Positions 36,446 to 45,139 of a stretch of 64,000 bases of DNA are shown piece after piece. Both the position numbers and the translations under genes were made by a program. Positions within the stretch are counted from its first letter, which is position 1. Each line of letters opens with the position of its first letter. The notes under the pieces were generated by a model. That model did not search any database, was not told where the DNA came from, and was given only the letters and a program-made list of their open reading frames with translations. This DNA comes from Pseudomonadales bacterium (GTDB lineage: Bacteria; Pseudomonadota; Gammaproteobacteria; Pseudomonadales; Azotimanducaceae): contig JADHNU010000001.1 of assembly GCA_016779325.1 (NCBI GenBank), positions 1-64,000 of the forward strand, given 5' to 3'.

Positions 36446-38905
36446 TTAAGCTTGCCCTTCCCGAGGTAGGCCGGCATAGCCCGGCAAGGAAAGGCGGCCC
36501 GAAAGCGGCAGGTCTGCCACGGAGAAGCCCACCGCCAATTCGTAGTCGCCTTCAAGAAGATCCCAGCGCGCGGCGCCGGCATTGAAGGCCGCGAAGCGGG
36601 CAAGGGGGAGGGAAAGGGTTAGGGTGAGGGTTTGGCGAGGCGCAAGGGCTACGCGCTGAAACCCGAGAAGGCGACGCGGTCCCCACGGCCTCATACCCTG
36701 GGCCGAACCGAAGCACTGCACCACCGTGCTTCCTGCACGCTCGCCCTCATTTTTTAGGGTAACCACGACGGCTACGGCCGCTCCCGGGTGCCCGGGCTCT
36801 GCCGCCAAGGCGAAGGTCAGGCTCCCCAGGGAAAAGCGGGTATAGCCAAGGCCATGACCGAAGGGAAAAGCCGGGCGCTCAAGGGCACGATGCCCAAAGG
36901 CCCGCCCCTCCACGTAGGCAAGCTCCCCGTTGACGGGTGTGCTGCTTGCATAGGTGGGGTGATCTTCCGCGCGGCGGGGAAAGGAAAAGGGCAGGCGGCC
37001 TCCCGGCTCAGCAGCCCCCGCCAGGACCGCCCCGAGGGCCGCGCCGAAGGCCTGCCCGGGATAGCCAAGCCATAGGATCGCTGCGACGTCGGCTTCCCAG
37101 CCGTCGAGGTCGATGGGGCTGCCGGCATTCACGGCCACCACGGTCTGGGGATTGCGAGCCGCTACGGCTTGGATAAAACGCGCCTGCTCTCCAGGGAGAG
37201 CGAAACTTCGCCGATCGGCCCCTTCCGATTCCCACTCGGCGTCGAGACCCACTAGGACCACGGCAAGATCGGCCGCTTCCGCCGCGGCCAAAGCATCGGC
37301 CCAAAGATCCCGAGGCTCCGGCGGGCGAAGGCCAATGCGCACGCCGGCGAAGGGAATGCGGCTGTCCCAACGATAGCGCACGGTGATCTCCACCGTTGCG
37401 CCAGCGGACAGCTCAAGGGTGCCCAGGGCCTCTTCGCTGCCATGGCCGAAGAACGCATCGCCCGGACGCCAAGCGGTTTCATTATCGACCACGCGCACCC
37501 CATCGATCTCCAGGGTGGCCGGCCCCGCGCTAATGAGGGAAAACTCATGGGGCCCGGAAAGGGTCGGCTGAAATCGGCTCCGCATGGTGAGCCAGCTGGT
37601 TTCGGGCAAGGCCGGATCGGCCCCAAAGAGGGGAAGCTCGCTGCGCCGCTGATGCCGGGCCTTTAGGGCCGGCCCGTCGGGGGAGGCAGAAAACTCAACG
37701 GTCCAGGGCCGAGCGCCCTCCCCGGCCAGCGACTCCGGCGAAACCAAGGGCGCATAGCGCGTGGCCCGAAGCCCGGGCTCAACCACCACCTCGGCATGGG
37801 GAAAGGCCTCGCGCAAGCCCGCTTCCGGCGAGACCGCATGCTGGCTCTTCAGGGCACTGGAACCGCCCCCCTGATACTGCGGGGTGGCCCCATTCGGCCC
37901 GAGCAGCGCGATGCGCCGGGGGCGCCGGTTACCTTCAAGGGGTAGGCACGCCCCGGCATTTTTTAGGAGCACCATACCGGTCACCGCGGCTTCCAAGGCC
38001 AGCGCTTCGTGCTCCGGGGTACCCCCGGGGGCTTCCGGCGCCTCCGCATCGAGGCTATCGGCCGTGCGAGCCGCTAGCCGCTGAAGGCGCACCAGCCGTT
38101 CATCGAGCTGCGCTTCCGAGACACGACCTGCAGCGAGGGCCTCCGCCAGCTTCGCCCCGCGAAATCGCGGTGGCCCAGGCATCTCGATATCAAGGCCCGC
38201 GTGCATGGGGCCTTCCGTTTCGTAGGTGCCGCCCCAGTCGGACACCACAACGCCGTCGAAGCCCCAGTGGTCGCGCAGAAGGTCCGTAAGAAGCCCCCGG
38301 TGGGCCGCGCAATAGGTGCCATGAAGACGGTGGTAGGCGCTCATAATGGCCCAGGCGCCACCGACCCGGACGGCGCGCTCGAAGGGATAGAGATAGGCTT
38401 CCGCCAGCGTCTGCTCGTCCACCGTGACGGAAACGCTATGGCGCTCCGTTTCACAATCATTGGTTACAAAGTGCTTCGGGCAGGCCGCCACCCCCTGGCT
38501 TTGCACCCCCGCGACAAAGGCTTCCCCTAGGCTCGCGGTGAGCTCAGGATCCTCACTGTAGGCCTCAAAGTTTCGCCCCCCAAGGAGCGTTCGCTGCAGA
38601 TTAATCGTGGGTCCCAGAAGAATCGAGACGGCCTTCTTCCGCGCCTCCTGCCCCAGCGCGACCCCGAGGCGGCGCAACAGACCCGGATCCCAGCTGGCTC
38701 CCAGCACTGCGCCACAGGGAAACTGGGTGCCGCCTACTCCGCCGTCGCCCCGAACCCCATGCGGCCCATCGGACATTTTAAGCGCTCGAAAGCCCTTACT
38801 ATCCAAGGCCGGGGTGCGCCACAGGCTGGCCCCTGCCATGAGGGCGATTTTTTCTTCCTGCGTGAGCGCACCAAAGTTGCTCGTTCCATCCCCATTCTTC
38901 GCCAT
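36446..38905 (-). CDS. Glycoside hydrolase family 3 (beta-glucosidase) with PA14 domain
   Basis: This 819-aa GH3 enzyme hydrolyses beta-linked oligosaccharides or glucosides. The (beta/alpha)8 domain has SDGPHGVRG (45-53), the substrate-binding CPKHFVTND (142-150) and the nucleophile Asp in VVSDWGG (D223). A PA14 carbohydrate-binding insertion lies at about residues 430-540 in the second domain, followed by a fibronectin-III-like C-terminus. No clear signal peptide is visible, so it may be cytoplasmic or periplasmic. The ATG at 38905 was chosen over an extension to 39094 that runs into the divergent gene. Confidence 0.93.
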   Translation of the reverse strand: MAKNGDGTSNFGALTQEEKIALMAGASLWRTPALDSKGFRALKMSDGPHGVRGDGGVGGTQFPCGAVLGASWDPGLLRRLGVALGQEARKKAVSILLGPTINLQRTLLGGRNFEAYSEDPELTASLGEAFVAGVQSQGVAACPKHFVTNDCETERHSVSVTVDEQTLAEAYLYPFERAVRVGGAWAIMSAYHRLHGTYCAAHRGLLTDLLRDHWGFDGVVVSDWGGTYETEGPMHAGLDIEMPGPPRFRGAKLAEALAAGRVSEAQLDERLVRLQRLAARTADSLDAEAPEAPGGTPEHEALALEAAVTGMVLLKNAGACLPLEGNRRPRRIALLGPNGATPQYQGGGSSALKSQHAVSPEAGLREAFPHAEVVVEPGLRATRYAPLVSPESLAGEGARPWTVEFSASPDGPALKARHQRRSELPLFGADPALPETSWLTMRSRFQPTLSGPHEFSLISAGPATLEIDGVRVVDNETAWRPGDAFFGHGSEEALGTLELSAGATVEITVRYRWDSRIPFAGVRIGLRPPEPRDLWADALAAAEAADLAVVLVGLDAEWESEGADRRSFALPGEQARFIQAVAARNPQTVVAVNAGSPIDLDGWEADVAAILWLGYPGQAFGAALGAVLAGAAEPGGRLPFSFPRRAEDHPTYASSTPVNGELAYVEGRAFGHRALERPAFPFGHGLGYTRFSLGSLTFALAAEPGHPGAAVAVVVTLKNEGERAGSTVVQCFGSAQGMRPWGPRRLLGFQRVALAPRQTLTLTLSLPLARFAAFNAGAARWDLLEGDYELAVGFSVADLPLSGRLSLPGYAGLPREGQA

Positions 38906-39055
38906 GCCCACCCCCCGGCTTCCATCCGCTTCGACCAACTTTAAACGCTCTGGCGTAAGACGTCCTCCGAAGCGTGGGGCGATGGCTTGCCGGAACCGCC
39001 CCCCCTGGGCAAAGTAAGGCGCCTCGCCCATCGCCCCAAGGACCGCCCCCAGCCC

Positions 39056-40216
39056 ATGAACCGCCCCGTGCGCACGGCCCTCTTTTGGCTTCATCTCGCT
39101 GGCGGCGTCGTCGCGGGGGTTCTGATCTTCTCCCTTTCCCTAAGCGGTGCGGCCTTAGGGTTTGAGCGACAACTTCTGGCCTGGGGAGAAAGGCTTGCCG
39201 ATGACGCCGCCGGGCGGCCGGCCCTAGAGGTGCTTTTGCCGACGCTGGCTGGGCGTCACCCCGAGGCCGAAACACTGCGGATCACCGTCGACCGGGAAGG
39301 CGCCCAGCCAGTGACCGTGCGAGCAGGACGCGGGCCCATGACCTTTTATGGTGGGGTAGACGTCACGCCCATGGACGACCCCGCGCCGAGGCTGCGCGCC
39401 GCTCTGGCGGCGCTCCGGGGCTATCACCGATGGCTTACCCTACAGGACCAGGCCCGGGATCAAGCCCGCGCCGTACTCGGCGCCGCCAATCTGATTTTCT
39501 TCGGCCTACTGCTTACGGGAAGCGTGCTCTGGTGGCCGCGGCGGCTTCGCTGGCCTTGGCTTCGGCAGCAGCTAACTTGGTCGCCTCGGCCGCCCACGCC
39601 GAAGGCGCGGGACCTTCGCCTCCATCACATGCTCGGCGCCTGGGCCTGGGTGCCACTGGTGGTGATCTGCGCCTCGGGCACGGTGTTTTACTACGGCTGG
39701 GCGAACGATGCGGTCTACCGGCTTGCAGGGGAGGTCCCGCCTGCTCGCACCTCGTCCGTCGAGGCGGCAGAGGTCCTGCCTCCCGCGCAGGCGAGCCTCA
39801 CGCCCTTCGCCGGCGCCTCCCTCGAGGCCTGGATCCATGACGCCGTGCCTGGCTGGCAGCAGCTCACCGTCACCCTGGGCGCCAGCCCGGAGGGCACCTT
39901 AAGTTTCAGCGTGGACGAAAGTGAGGGCGGCAGGCCGCAGGCGGTTTCTACCTTGACCCTAACGGCGGCGGGGGCGAGCGAGCTTGCCCCCTTTGAGTCC
40001 CTTAGCCCCGGGCAGCGCGCTCGGCGGTGGGTACGCTTTCTTCATACGGGGGAGGCCCTTGGCCTAGGGGGCCAGTTCGTTGCGACGCTAGCATCGCTGG
40101 CGGCCGCAGTGCTGGCTTATTCAGGCCTCGCCCTGAGCTATCGCCGCCTCATCCTGACGCCCCTGCGACGGCGGGCGGCCCGGGCCTCGAGCCGCCCGAA
40201 CCACCCCTCGTCCTAG
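39056..40216 (+). CDS. PepSY-associated TM helix protein (iron-regulated membrane protein type)
   Basis: This is a 386-aa inner-membrane protein. It has an N-terminal helix (ALFWLHLAGGVVAGVLIFSLSLSGA), a PepSY-like periplasmic part, a second helix pair (GAANLIFFGLLLTGSVLWWP), HHMLGAWAWVPLVVICASGTVFYY, and a last helix near the C-terminus. The HxxxG/HH motifs resemble PepSY_TM proteins found with TonB siderophore receptors, some acting as ferric-siderophore reductases. No receptor is adjacent here. It is divergent from the GH3 gene and convergent with the nitronate monooxygenase gene (4-bp overlap). Confidence 0.85.
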   Translation: MNRPVRTALFWLHLAGGVVAGVLIFSLSLSGAALGFERQLLAWGERLADDAAGRPALEVLLPTLAGRHPEAETLRITVDREGAQPVTVRAGRGPMTFYGGVDVTPMDDPAPRLRAALAALRGYHRWLTLQDQARDQARAVLGAANLIFFGLLLTGSVLWWPRRLRWPWLRQQLTWSPRPPTPKARDLRLHHMLGAWAWVPLVVICASGTVFYYGWANDAVYRLAGEVPPARTSSVEAAEVLPPAQASLTPFAGASLEAWIHDAVPGWQQLTVTLGASPEGTLSFSVDESEGGRPQAVSTLTLTAAGASELAPFESLSPGQRARRWVRFLHTGEALGLGGQFVATLASLAAAVLAYSGLALSYRRLILTPLRRRAARASSRPNHPSS

Positions 40217-41187
40217 GCCTGGGCCTGCTTGGCTAAGCGCGCAACGGCTGCGGCGTACTCGCGTCGCAGCCGCGCCACCACGTCGGCCGCGGGTACCACG
40301 CCCTTAATCGCGCCAAGGCCCTGCCCGCAGCCCCAAATATCCCGCCAGGCCTTCGACTTGCTGCTGCCGCCGGAGCCAAAGCTCATGGCGGAAGGGTCGC
40401 TCTTGGGGAGGTTGTCGGGGTCGAGGCCTGACGCCACGATCGACGGCTTCAGGTAATTGCCATGCACCCCGGTAAAGAGATTGGTGTAGACGATATCGCT
40501 AGAGGCGTAGTCCACCAGCATCTGCTTATAGGCAGGGTCCGCATCAGCCTCTTCCGTCGCGATAAATGCAGATCCAATGTAGGCCAGGTCCGCCCCCATG
40601 GCCTGGGCCGCCAGGACCGCATCGCCCGTGGCAATGGAGCCCGAAAGCAGGAGCGGGCCATCAAACCATTCCCGCAGCTCGGAGATCAGCGCAAAGGGCG
40701 ACGTGGACCCTGCATGACCACCGGCCCCGGCCGCCACAGCAATAAGCCCGTCCGCACCCTTCTCGATCGCCTTCTTGGCGAAGCGATTGTTGATGATGTC
40801 GTGAAGGACGATGCCGCCATAGCTGTGAATGGCCTCGTTCACCTCGGGGTTAGCGCCCAGGGAGGTGATGATCAGCGGTACCTCGTGCTTCACGCAGAGC
40901 GCAAGGTCATCCATTAGGCGATCGTTCGACTTATGAACGATAAGGTTCACGGCGAAGGGGGCAGAAGGCTGCTCCGGATGGGCGGCATCATGTTCCGCCA
41001 AGGCCGCTTTAATTTCCGTGAGCCATTGATCAAACATCTCGAGGGGGCGGGCATTCAAAGACGGGAAAGACCCCACGATCCCCGCTTTGCACTGCGCAAT
41101 GATCAGCTTTGGATTGGAAATAATGAACAGTGGCGACGCCACGGCCGGAAGGGACAGGCGCCCTTCAAGAATGGGGGGTAGGCTCAT
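40213..41187 (-). CDS. Nitronate monooxygenase (NPD/2-nitropropane dioxygenase family)
   Basis: This FMN-dependent TIM barrel of 324 aa has LPAVASPLFIISNPKLIIAQCKAGIVG at the N-terminus, AVAAGAGGHAGSTSPFALISEL (FMN phosphate region with the family His), and LSGSIATGDAVLAAQAMGADLAYIGSAF. It could oxidise nitronates, or act as an FMN enoyl reductase-like relative. It is followed by an acyltransferase gene 26 bp upstream on the same strand (41214-41786). Confidence 0.9.
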   Translation of the reverse strand: MSLPPILEGRLSLPAVASPLFIISNPKLIIAQCKAGIVGSFPSLNARPLEMFDQWLTEIKAALAEHDAAHPEQPSAPFAVNLIVHKSNDRLMDDLALCVKHEVPLIITSLGANPEVNEAIHSYGGIVLHDIINNRFAKKAIEKGADGLIAVAAGAGGHAGSTSPFALISELREWFDGPLLLSGSIATGDAVLAAQAMGADLAYIGSAFIATEEADADPAYKQMLVDYASSDIVYTNLFTGVHGNYLKPSIVASGLDPDNLPKSDPSAMSFGSGGSSKSKAWRDIWGCGQGLGAIKGVVPAADVVARLRREYAAAVARLAKQAQA

Positions 41188-41213
41188 GCCAATCGTGCTC
41201 CCTCAGGTTGGGG

Positions 41214-41786
41214 TTAGGAATCAGGGCTTTCATCTTGCAGGCGCACGGGGCCGAAATCGTCGGGAAAACGGCCCTGCCGCCCCGCATAGAACCCGCGCAC
41301 CTGATCCATAAACTCCGCCGGAGGCAAGACCGCATCGACGAGGGGTCCGAAGTAACCCGCCTTGTCGGCGTAGTCTAACGCAGTTAAGAGTACCGGCACC
41401 TGCGCCTCCCGGGCAATCCAATAGAAGCCCGACTTCCAGTGCGCTGTGCGGCTCCGCGTACCCTCCGGGGGAATCACCAAAAAGAGCGAGGGTAGCTCGC
41501 GAAAAAGGGTCGCCGTAGCAGAAACGCGTTGCTCGGGCCGATGACGCACCACGGGCACCCCCCCAAGGCTCCGCAGCACCCAGCCTAAGGGCGGCCAGAA
41601 AAGGCTGTGCTTCGCGAGCCAGGAGATTTTGAGGCCCCGCGCCCAGGCCATGAGCAGGAGATAGAGCAAATCCCAGTTAGAGGTGTGGGGCGCGGCCACG
41701 ACCACGCAATGGGTGACGGCGGGGACGTCCCCGGCCACCCGCCAGCCTAGGCCACGCAGCAGCCCCTCTGCTAAGCGTCTGAGCAC
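41214..41786 (-). CDS. 1-acyl-sn-glycerol-3-phosphate acyltransferase family protein
   Basis: This is a 190-aa PlsC-type acyltransferase. The catalytic HX4D box is APHTSNWDLLY and the acceptor-binding box is VIPPEGTRSRTAHWKSGFYWIA. It is of the short single-domain kind related to lysophospholipid or ornithine-lipid acyltransferases. The substrate is not clear. It is divergent from a small secreted protein gene. Confidence 0.88.
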   Translation of the reverse strand: MLRRLAEGLLRGLGWRVAGDVPAVTHCVVVAAPHTSNWDLLYLLLMAWARGLKISWLAKHSLFWPPLGWVLRSLGGVPVVRHRPEQRVSATATLFRELPSLFLVIPPEGTRSRTAHWKSGFYWIAREAQVPVLLTALDYADKAGYFGPLVDAVLPPAEFMDQVRGFYAGRQGRFPDDFGPVRLQDESPDS

Positions 41787-41893
41787 GCTCCCCCCTTATC
41801 TGTGTGCCTACGCCTGCCCGCGTCGAGCCAGAGCATAGAGAACTCTGCCCACTTCTGGCAGGCTCTGCGGCGGTTTTTTACTGGAGCGTGCCC

Positions 41894-42214
41894 ATGACCC
41901 CTCGACCCCTTGCCCTGTTTGTGCTGAGCCTGGCCCTACCCGCGACGGCGGCCGTCGATTTCAATCGCGACGCCTACGCCTGGCGGGAAAGCGCCCTCTG
42001 CTACGCCGTAACGGGCGAAGCATTCTGGTGGACTCGGGGCCGCACCCTGCGCAATCACCTCGAGGAGCTGGATCGGGAAACGGCCAGTAAAACGACGCCG
42101 GCCGCTGAAGCCGCCGTGCAACAGGAACTCGATGCCCTAAGCACCGCAGCCTACCAGCAGCTCAAGGGGCAGTGCGCGACGCGCCGAGCCCTACTTGGAG
42201 ATGAAGCTCACTAG
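41894..42214 (+). CDS. Small secreted protein, 106 aa
   Basis: I do not recognise the family. A clear signal peptide (MTPRPLALFVLSLALPATAA, cleaved before VDF) is followed by about 85 mature residues with two Cys (SALCYAV and LKGQCATR) that could form one disulfide. The region is predicted to be helical (HLEELDRETASKTTPAAEAAVQQELDAL). GGAG lies 7 nt before the ATG. It is probably periplasmic and stands alone between divergent and convergent genes. Confidence 0.65.
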   Translation: MTPRPLALFVLSLALPATAAVDFNRDAYAWRESALCYAVTGEAFWWTRGRTLRNHLEELDRETASKTTPAAEAAVQQELDALSTAAYQQLKGQCATRRALLGDEAH

Positions 42215-42229
42215 GCCCCGTCCCCGCAC

Positions 42230-43069
42230 CTAGGCGGCGCGCGCACTCACGAGATGACAGGCCGCCCCGAGATGCAGGCCATGCTCCGTGAAGTGCGGCG
42301 CGAGTGCCTCTCGGGCCGCGGACAGAGCCTGTTCCCGGGGGCCCGCCTCCAGCTCCCGGAGCACCCGAGCCAGGGGACCCACCTGGCTTTGGAGCGAGAG
42401 GGCCTCCTCCATGCTATCCGCCAGATGAAGGTCACGCTTCACGGAAGTGAGCCCAACGTCCGTCCAGCCTGCCTCTTCAAGCACCGACGTAACATAGCCC
42501 GCCCCGGCAAAGGCAAAGGGGCCCGGCGTCCGGGGATCCGGCGCGGGCCCGTCGCCCTTCGGCAGGAACGGCGCCACGGCCTGCCCCACCACACTCATCC
42601 ACGGATTGTGCTTGGGGGCCTGCCAGACGAGCATGCAGAGACGCCCTCCCGAAACCAGGGCAGATCGTAGATGGGCATAGGCCAAGACGGGCTCGGCAAA
42701 GAACATCCCCCCAAAGCGAGAAATCAGCGCGTCAAAGGGCTCGGGAAAGGTCGCTTCCGTGGCGTCGGCGCACAGGAAGCGCGCCGGCAGGGCGGCGGCT
42801 GATGCGCGGGCCTGCGCCTGGGCAATCATGGGCGCCGAAAAGTCTAGGCCCAGCACCCTCGCCCCCTGGGCCGCTGCCCCGAGGCTACTGGCACCGCACC
42901 CGCAACCGAGATCCAGCACCCGCTCCCCCGCCGTTAGGGCCGCCCCGTCGAGCAGCGCATCGAGCAGGGGCGCCAGCATGGCATCCAGCTGAGCCTGCGA
43001 TCGAACCCAGGTCTCCCCGCCCGCGCCGTTCCAGAAGGCCCGTTCCTTTTCGTTACTCCCCGTCTCCAT
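42230..43069 (-). CDS. SAM-dependent methyltransferase
   Basis: This is a 279-aa class I methyltransferase. Motif I is VLDLGCGCGASSLGAAAQG, followed by VLGLDFSAPMIAQA and DATEATFPEPFDALISRFGGMFF. The N-terminus (NEKERAFWNGAGGETWVRSQAQLDAM) is a pattern shared by many proteins annotated as class I SAM-dependent methyltransferases. ATG 43069 has AGGAG 7 nt upstream; an ATG at 43087 overlaps the preceding gene. It is co-transcribed with the upstream alpha/beta hydrolase (11-bp gap). The substrate is unknown. Confidence 0.87.
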   Translation of the reverse strand: METGSNEKERAFWNGAGGETWVRSQAQLDAMLAPLLDALLDGAALTAGERVLDLGCGCGASSLGAAAQGARVLGLDFSAPMIAQAQARASAAALPARFLCADATEATFPEPFDALISRFGGMFFAEPVLAYAHLRSALVSGGRLCMLVWQAPKHNPWMSVVGQAVAPFLPKGDGPAPDPRTPGPFAFAGAGYVTSVLEEAGWTDVGLTSVKRDLHLADSMEEALSLQSQVGPLARVLRELEAGPREQALSAAREALAPHFTEHGLHLGAACHLVSARAA

Positions 43070-43079
43070 TTCCGAGCTC

Positions 43080-43796
43080 CTAGGCATGATCGCTGAGAAA
43101 ACGGCGAAGGGCGGCCACGGCCGCCTCCCGCGCTGAACCGTCTTTCCAGTCTTCGATGAGCTCCACGCGGGGCGCGAGCGCTGCCACGCGACGGCTGGTC
43201 GAGGCGGGATGGAAGAGGTCGTTCCCGAGCATGATCTGCAGGGGCACGGAGCACTGGCGCACGTCGTCCTCGGAAACGGCGAAGAGAAAATCCCCGCTGA
43301 ACATCCGGTCCCGCAGATTGCTTAAGGCCGCCGGCGCCAAATCGGGACGGGAGGGAAGCAGTTCTTCCGCCCAGCTATCGACCATGCCGAAAAAGGCGTC
43401 CCGGTTGTTCTCAAGGCCGATCGGTTGGAGCAACACCCCGGCAAAGAAACGCTCGGGCTGCGCGCGCAGGAGATTCATGACGTAGGGACCGCCAATGCAC
43501 ATGCCCAGCGCCGCGCAGCGCTCGATGCCTAGGTGATCAAGGAGGGCGCGTTGATCTTCGAGGAAGGTAGACCAGCCATCCGTTGGCCCTACGGGCCCCG
43601 CCGACGCCCCGGCGTTGCGCTGGTCCATGGAGATCACCGTAAACGCGTCGCTTAAGACATCCAAGGGATTAAACGGGGCGCGGTCCCAGAGCGCCGTGGC
43701 CGAGCGCATGCCGCCCGGCGCGAGCGCCAACACCGCCGGCCCCGTTCCCCGCACCTCATAGTGCAGGGTGCAGTCATCCCTCTGAAAAACGGCCAT
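43080..43796 (-). CDS. Alpha/beta hydrolase fold protein with Cys at the nucleophile position
   Basis: This is a 238-aa alpha/beta hydrolase. The elbow reads ALGMCIGGPYVMN, so Cys replaces the usual Ser, as in dienelactone hydrolases. A catalytic His is not obvious: the position near the C-terminus reads LIEDWKDGSAREA. It may be a thiol hydrolase or a non-catalytic member. AAGGAGGG precedes the ATG. It is the first gene of a two-gene unit with the methyltransferase. Confidence 0.82.
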   Translation of the reverse strand: MAVFQRDDCTLHYEVRGTGPAVLALAPGGMRSATALWDRAPFNPLDVLSDAFTVISMDQRNAGASAGPVGPTDGWSTFLEDQRALLDHLGIERCAALGMCIGGPYVMNLLRAQPERFFAGVLLQPIGLENNRDAFFGMVDSWAEELLPSRPDLAPAALSNLRDRMFSGDFLFAVSEDDVRQCSVPLQIMLGNDLFHPASTSRRVAALAPRVELIEDWKDGSAREAAVAALRRFLSDHA

Positions 43797-43906
43797 AGCC
43801 CTCCCTCCTTCCTTTAGCTGAAAGTGGCGCCCCGCCCCTAATCCCCGGTAGGCTGGCGTTTTACTTGGTGTGCCCCTCGCCGACAGCCCGCCCCAAAGGA
43901 CCCCCT

Positions 43907-44425
43907 ATGACCGCTGACCTCCCCACCTCGCGGCGTCCCGGATCGCTTGCAACGATCGAGATTGCGAAAGACTACCTGAATTTCTCAGCCGGACACTTCA
44001 CCATTTTTTCGGCAACAGAGCGGGAAAACCTCCATGGCCACAACTGGCGGGTGGGCTGTGAAATTGAGACCCCCATCGGCGAGGACGGCCTCTGCTTCGA
44101 CTACGGCCGCGCCAAGAAGGCCCTGATGGGGCTTTGCGACCAACTCGACGAGCGCGTCCTCCTGCCGACGCAATCGCCCCATCTTCGCATCGAGGAGGGC
44201 TCACCCTACCTGCTTGCCCACTACGGCGCGGAGGCCATTCCCTTTCTGCCCCGCGATGTGCTGCTTCTGCCCGTCGCCAACATTACTGTTGAAGCGCTGG
44301 CTGGCTGGTTCGTGGAAGCACTCCTGGGCCATCCGGACCTGCCCCAGGACGCCATCAAGGGTCTTCGGGTACGCGTTTCAAGCGGTACGGAACAGTGGGC
44401 TTCCCGCTATTGGAGCGCGTTATGA
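43907..44425 (+). CDS. 6-pyruvoyl-tetrahydropterin synthase-like protein (QueD/PTPS superfamily)
   Basis: This 172-aa T-fold protein keeps the three zinc His ligands: H30 (FSAGHFTIF) and H43/H45 (ENLHGHNW). The catalytic Cys of PTPS and QueD (CxxxHGH) is missing. Instead E40 lies in the E-x-x-HGH arrangement of PTPS-III enzymes. The LDHH segment of QueD is also replaced, reading LDERVLLP. A C-terminal Glu for pterin binding is present (SSGTEQWASRYW). PTPS-III enzymes can make 6-hydroxymethyldihydropterin for folate. Its ATG-coupled neighbour is an SDR, and a YhhQ transporter follows, so folate, monapterin and queuosine roles all remain open. Confidence 0.8.
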   Translation: MTADLPTSRRPGSLATIEIAKDYLNFSAGHFTIFSATERENLHGHNWRVGCEIETPIGEDGLCFDYGRAKKALMGLCDQLDERVLLPTQSPHLRIEEGSPYLLAHYGAEAIPFLPRDVLLLPVANITVEALAGWFVEALLGHPDLPQDAIKGLRVRVSSGTEQWASRYWSAL

Positions 44426-45117
44426 AAGCCGTCGTCATCACCGGGGCGAGCGCCGGTATCGGCGCGGAGGTCGCTCAGCAATTCCTTAGCGCCGGCTGGA
44501 CCGTGCACAACCTGTCCCGGCGGCCCTGCCCCATACCCGGCGTGGTTCATCATGCCTGCGACCTCACGAGCGAAGCGGAGCTGACGGCCTGCCTGCAGGC
44601 CCTTCAGGAGCTGGCCGAGACGGCCTCGCCCCTTATCCTCATACACAATGCGGGGCTGCTTCGAAAAGACCGCGTGGACGACCTTCAGGCCGACGATCTG
44701 AGGCGCGTGCTTGAGGTTAACGTCGTGGCCCCGAGCCGCCTGAATAGCGCGCTTCTCCCCGCGATGAAAGCCGGGTCTTCCATCATCTACGTGGGCTCGA
44801 CCTTAAGCGAGAAAGCCGTAGGCGGCGCTGCGAGCTATGTGACCAGCAAGCACGCGACCGTGGGGCTCATGCGCGCTACCTGCCAGGATCTGGCGGGGCG
44901 AGCCATCCATACGGCCTGTGTCTGCCCCGGGTTCACGGACACCGAGATGCTTCGGGCCCACGTTGGGGAAGAGGGCGCGGAAGCCGTGGCCAGCTTCTCC
45001 GCCTTCGGTCGGCTGATCACCCCACAGGAGATCGCCGAGGCGATCGTCTGGGCCGCCACCCATCCGATAGTGAATGGCGCCGTGCTTCATGCCAATCTTG
45101 GCCAAGTTGAGCGTTAG
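44422..45117 (+). CDS. Short-chain dehydrogenase/reductase
   Basis: This is a 231-aa classical SDR. The NAD(P) motif is TGASAGIG (7-14), then HNAG (75-78), N100, S126, Y139 and K143 form the active site. LSRRP after beta-2 suggests NADPH preference. The start ATG overlaps the PTPS-like stop (ATGA), so the two are translationally coupled. Sepiapterin and dihydromonapterin reductases (FolM) are SDRs acting on pterins; a pterin substrate is therefore likely but inferred. Confidence 0.88.
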   Translation: MKAVVITGASAGIGAEVAQQFLSAGWTVHNLSRRPCPIPGVVHHACDLTSEAELTACLQALQELAETASPLILIHNAGLLRKDRVDDLQADDLRRVLEVNVVAPSRLNSALLPAMKAGSSIIYVGSTLSEKAVGGAASYVTSKHATVGLMRATCQDLAGRAIHTACVCPGFTDTEMLRAHVGEEGAEAVASFSAFGRLITPQEIAEAIVWAATHPIVNGAVLHANLGQVER

Positions 45118-45139
45118 GTTCCCGTAGGAGAACACCCCC

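Noticed and set aside
43907-44425. Straight annotation as QueD (6-carboxytetrahydropterin synthase)
   Set aside because: The catalytic Cys and the LDHH segment are not present, so only the superfamily is supported.
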